Part shown: positions 26,143-27,923 of the stretch, piece by piece
Numbering within the stretch: position 1 is the first letter of the stretch
Layout: each line of letters opens with the position of its first letter
NCBI GenBank assembly: GCA_910579605.1
Contig: CAJTUG010000012.1
Location: 13,549-41,471, forward strand
Direction: 5' to 3'
DNA from: an uncultured Muribaculaceae bacterium
Lineage (GTDB): Bacteria > Bacteroidota > Bacteroidia > Bacteroidales > Muribaculaceae
Length of the DNA stretch: 27,923 nucleotides
Notes under the pieces: generated by a model
The model's database searches: none
Seen by the model: the letters and a program-made list of their open reading frames with translations, nothing else
What the model was told of the DNA's origin: nothing
Made by a program: the position numbers and the translations under genes

Positions 26143-26664
26143 ATGATCAGTCCAAAAATTCAAGACGCTCTCAACGTCCAAATCAACGCAGAATTTTGGT
26201 CGGCTTACCTCTATTTGGCCATGGGCATGCACTTTGAAGCCGAAGGCCGCACCGGTATTGCCAACTGGTTCCGCATCCAGTTCAAAGAAGAACAGGCTCA
26301 TGCCGAAATCTTTATGAACTACCTCAACAGCCGCGGAGGCCGGGTAGAACTCAAAGCCATCGATGCCGTTCCGACTCATTGGGCAAGCCCTCTTGCTGCT
26401 TTTGAAGATACCTTGGCACACGAGGAAAAGGTAACGGCTATGATCAACAATCTCTATGCACTTGCCGAAAGCGAACACGACTACGCCACAAGAGGTAAAC
26501 TTGATTGGTTCGTCTCGGAACAAGTTGAAGAAGAAGAGACAGCCAAACAGCTTATTGACCGTTTGAAACTCATCGGCGACAACGGCCTCGCTCTCTATAT
26601 GCTCGATCAAGAGCTTGCAACGAGAGTATATAATGTTCCGGCACCTTTGGCTACAAAAGAATAA
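26143..26664 (+). CDS. ftnA: Bacterial non-haem ferritin
   Basis: This 173-residue four-helix protein is a full-length ferritin of the FtnA type. Ferroxidase ligands align with E. coli FtnA without gaps: Glu17, Glu50, His53, Glu94, Gln127 and Glu130. It assembles into a 24-subunit cage that oxidises Fe(II) and stores iron, and protects against iron-driven oxidative damage. The ATG is only 2 bp after the stop of the GHL10 gene and I see no TAnnTTTG box just upstream, so it may depend on read-through from the ArnT promoter or on a promoter further inside the GHL10 gene. A long hairpin follows. No iron-box-like palindrome is seen. Confidence 0.96.
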   Translation: MISPKIQDALNVQINAEFWSAYLYLAMGMHFEAEGRTGIANWFRIQFKEEQAHAEIFMNYLNSRGGRVELKAIDAVPTHWASPLAAFEDTLAHEEKVTAMINNLYALAESEHDYATRGKLDWFVSEQVEEEETAKQLIDRLKLIGDNGLALYMLDQELATRVYNVPAPLATKE

Positions 26665-26680
26665 TTCAAGCAAAGGTTTG

Positions 26681-26726
26681 ATAGCAAACAGCCGCACGGA
26701 AGATTCCGGTGCGGCTGTTTTGCTAT
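26681..26726 (+). terminator. Long hairpin terminator after ferritin
   Basis: ATAGCAAACAGCCGCAC (26681-26697) pairs with GTGCGGCTGTTTTGCTAT (26709-26726) over 17 bp with one bulged base, around an 11-base loop. The stem is GC-rich at the top and the right arm carries TGTTTTG. It starts 16 bp after the ferritin stop. The near symmetry would allow function on either strand. Confidence 0.75.
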
Positions 26727-26773
26727 ATACATCAATTTTAGGAGAAGAGGACAAGTAGTCCAATATTTTTTCG

Positions 26774-26781
26774 TAACTTTG
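26774..26781 (+). promoter_or_regulatory. -7 box before the PurF-like gene
   Basis: TAACTTTG matches TAnnTTTG exactly and lies 38 bases before the ATG at 26820. A clear -33 TTTG is not present at the usual distance. Together with the hairpin upstream it marks a separate transcription unit. Confidence 0.5.
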
Positions 26782-26819
26782 CCCCCACAAAACTATTCCA
26801 AACATCAATAAACATTCCA

Positions 26820-27923
26820 ATGGGCGGCTTTTTCGGCGCAATATCCAAAAAACAATGCATAACCGATGTGTTTTATGGCACAGACTATAATTCACACTTG
26901 GGGACAAAACGAGCAGGTCTTGTAACATTTGATACCGAACATGGTTTTACCCGTTCTATCCACAGCATAGAGCACGACTATTTCCGTTCAAAATTTGAGT
27001 CGGAACTTGATTCATTCATAGGCACGTCGGGGCTCGGAGTTATAAGTGATACCGATCCCCAGCCTATAATAGTGAATTCACACTTGGGCAGATATGCGGT
27101 TGTGACTGTTGCAAAAATAAATAATATCTCCGAAATAGCCAAGGAATTGCTTCAAAGCAAAATGCATTTCAGCGAGCTTTCGGCCAATAAGATAAACCAA
27201 AGCGAGCTTATAGCTTTGCTGATAAACATGGGGCAAGATTTCGTAGACGGAATCAACTTAGTATACAAGAAAATAAAAGGGTCGTGCTCAATGCTGATTC
27301 TCACAGAAGACGGCATAATCGCGGCCCGCGATTATGTTGGTCGCACCCCAATAGTTATAGGACATAAAGACGACGGTTATGCTGCGACAAGTGAAACGAC
27401 CGCTTTTCCCAACTTGGGCTACGAACGCCTGCGCGATGTTGGCCCAGGCGAAATAGTACTCCTGCGGCCAGATAACATCGAGGTTCTCCAAGCCCCTGCA
27501 AAAAGGGAACAGATATGTTCGTTCCTATGGGTGTATTATGGCTTTCCCTCCAGCGATTACGATGGAATAAACGCAGAATATGTGAGGGAAGATGCAGGGG
27601 TACGAATGGGGAAGAAAGATACGACAAAAGCCGATTGTGTATGCGGGATACCTGATTCGGGTGTTGGTTTTGCATTGGGATATTCCGAAGGGAACGGCAT
27701 TCCTTATAACCGCGCGGTATTAAAGTACACTCCAACATGGCCACGTAGTTTCACTCCAAGTAACCAATCACGACGCAGTCTTGTAGCCAAGATGAAACTC
27801 ATCCCCAACCGCTCTATTCTGGACGGGAAACGGGTTGTTTTCTGCGATGATTCTATTGTGCGAGGCACACAGCTCCGCGATAATGTAAGCACCTTCTTTG
27901 ACGGAGGCTGCAAGGAGGTTCAT
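26820..27923 (+). CDS. PurF-like protein with degenerate glutaminase domain, 3' end outside the window
   Basis: The gene is open from the ATG at 26820 to the window edge (368 complete codons, no stop). It has the two-domain layout of amidophosphoribosyltransferase: an N-terminal Ntn/class II glutamine amidotransferase fold (about 1-230) and a phosphoribosyltransferase domain with the PRPP motif VVFCDDSIVRGT at 339-350. The true enzyme makes phosphoribosylamine from PRPP and glutamine in purine synthesis. Here the N-terminus is MGGFFGA, so the nucleophile Cys next to the initiator Met is Gly. The region matching the E. coli Arg73 reads GLGVISDTD without Arg, and the Asn-Gly oxyanion pair is replaced in VTVAKINN. 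Glutaminase activity is therefore not expected. Relatives with MGGFFG are known to me as widespread in Bacteroidales and are often annotated as amidophosphoribosyltransferase; their real function is not established to my knowledge. Confidence 0.85.
   Translation, partial: MGGFFGAISKKQCITDVFYGTDYNSHLGTKRAGLVTFDTEHGFTRSIHSIEHDYFRSKFESELDSFIGTSGLGVISDTDPQPIIVNSHLGRYAVVTVAKINNISEIAKELLQSKMHFSELSANKINQSELIALLINMGQDFVDGINLVYKKIKGSCSMLILTEDGIIAARDYVGRTPIVIGHKDDGYAATSETTAFPNLGYERLRDVGPGEIVLLRPDNIEVLQAPAKREQICSFLWVYYGFPSSDYDGINAEYVREDAGVRMGKKDTTKADCVCGIPDSGVGFALGYSEGNGIPYNRAVLKYTPTWPRSFTPSNQSRRSLVAKMKLIPNRSILDGKRVVFCDDSIVRGTQLRDNVSTFFDGGCKEVH

Noticed and set aside
26134..26928. 264-codon minus-strand open frame across ferritin and the start of the PurF-like gene
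   Set aside because: It runs antisense through ferritin, a terminator hairpin and a promoter, and shows no signal or motif.
1..27923. CRISPR array, tRNA/rRNA genes, transposase or phage genes
   Set aside because: No regularly spaced repeats, no tRNA-like cloverleaf sequence or rRNA segments, and no open frame with integrase or transposase motifs were seen on either strand.

Overview
The window looks like chromosomal DNA of a gut-type Bacteroidales bacterium, with Muribaculaceae or a close relative as my best guess. The evidence is the -7 box TAnnTTTG (some with TTTG or TTG 19-20 bases upstream) ahead of several genes, the near absence of Shine-Dalgarno sequences, type IX secretion (T9SS) C-terminal domains on three secreted proteins, and families typical of the phylum. 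These include the GH3/beta-lactamase fusion, the GHL10 glycosidase-like protein and the PurF-like protein that begins MGGFFG. I see no rRNA, tRNA, CRISPR array, insertion sequence or prophage.

Left arm, minus strand (1-5269). Three envelope enzymes are read right to left. They are a lipoprotein 5'-nucleotidase/metallophosphatase, a GH3 (NagZ-like) plus serine beta-lactamase-fold fusion, and a PAP2 phosphatase that runs off the window. The last two overlap by ATGA. Together they suggest periplasmic salvage and remodelling of nucleotides, muropeptides and lipid phosphates.

Centre, plus strand (5481-12638). pyrE and an SRPBCC protein are followed by a lipoprotein with a four-cysteine, Rieske-like C-terminus. 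Next come an SGNH hydrolase and an MBOAT acyltransferase that overlap by one base (a probable cell-surface O-acylation pair), a lipoprotein with two META domains, a nitroreductase and a PIF1-like helicase. Spacing is tight or overlapping almost throughout, so much of this may be one transcript.

Right half, plus strand (12672-26664). A subtilase with a T9SS tail is followed by cdsA, which has its own promoter. Then come an M16 peptidase (downstream of a 19-bp palindrome and ending at a strong terminator), an M6 metalloprotease broken by a one-base frameshift, and another terminator. The stretch closes with a probable operon of an ArnT-like glycosyltransferase, a T9SS-exported GHL10 protein and ferritin, which ends at a long hairpin.

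Right edge (26820-27923). A PurF-like protein is cut by the window end. Its glutaminase catalytic residues are missing while its phosphoribosyltransferase motif is kept.

Most genes are recognisable housekeeping or envelope genes. The least explained items are the degenerate PurF, the four-cysteine Rieske-like lipoprotein beside the SGNH/MBOAT pair, and the palindrome before the M16 gene. I found no convincing wholly new multi-gene system; the lipoprotein/SGNH/MBOAT/META group is the best candidate.
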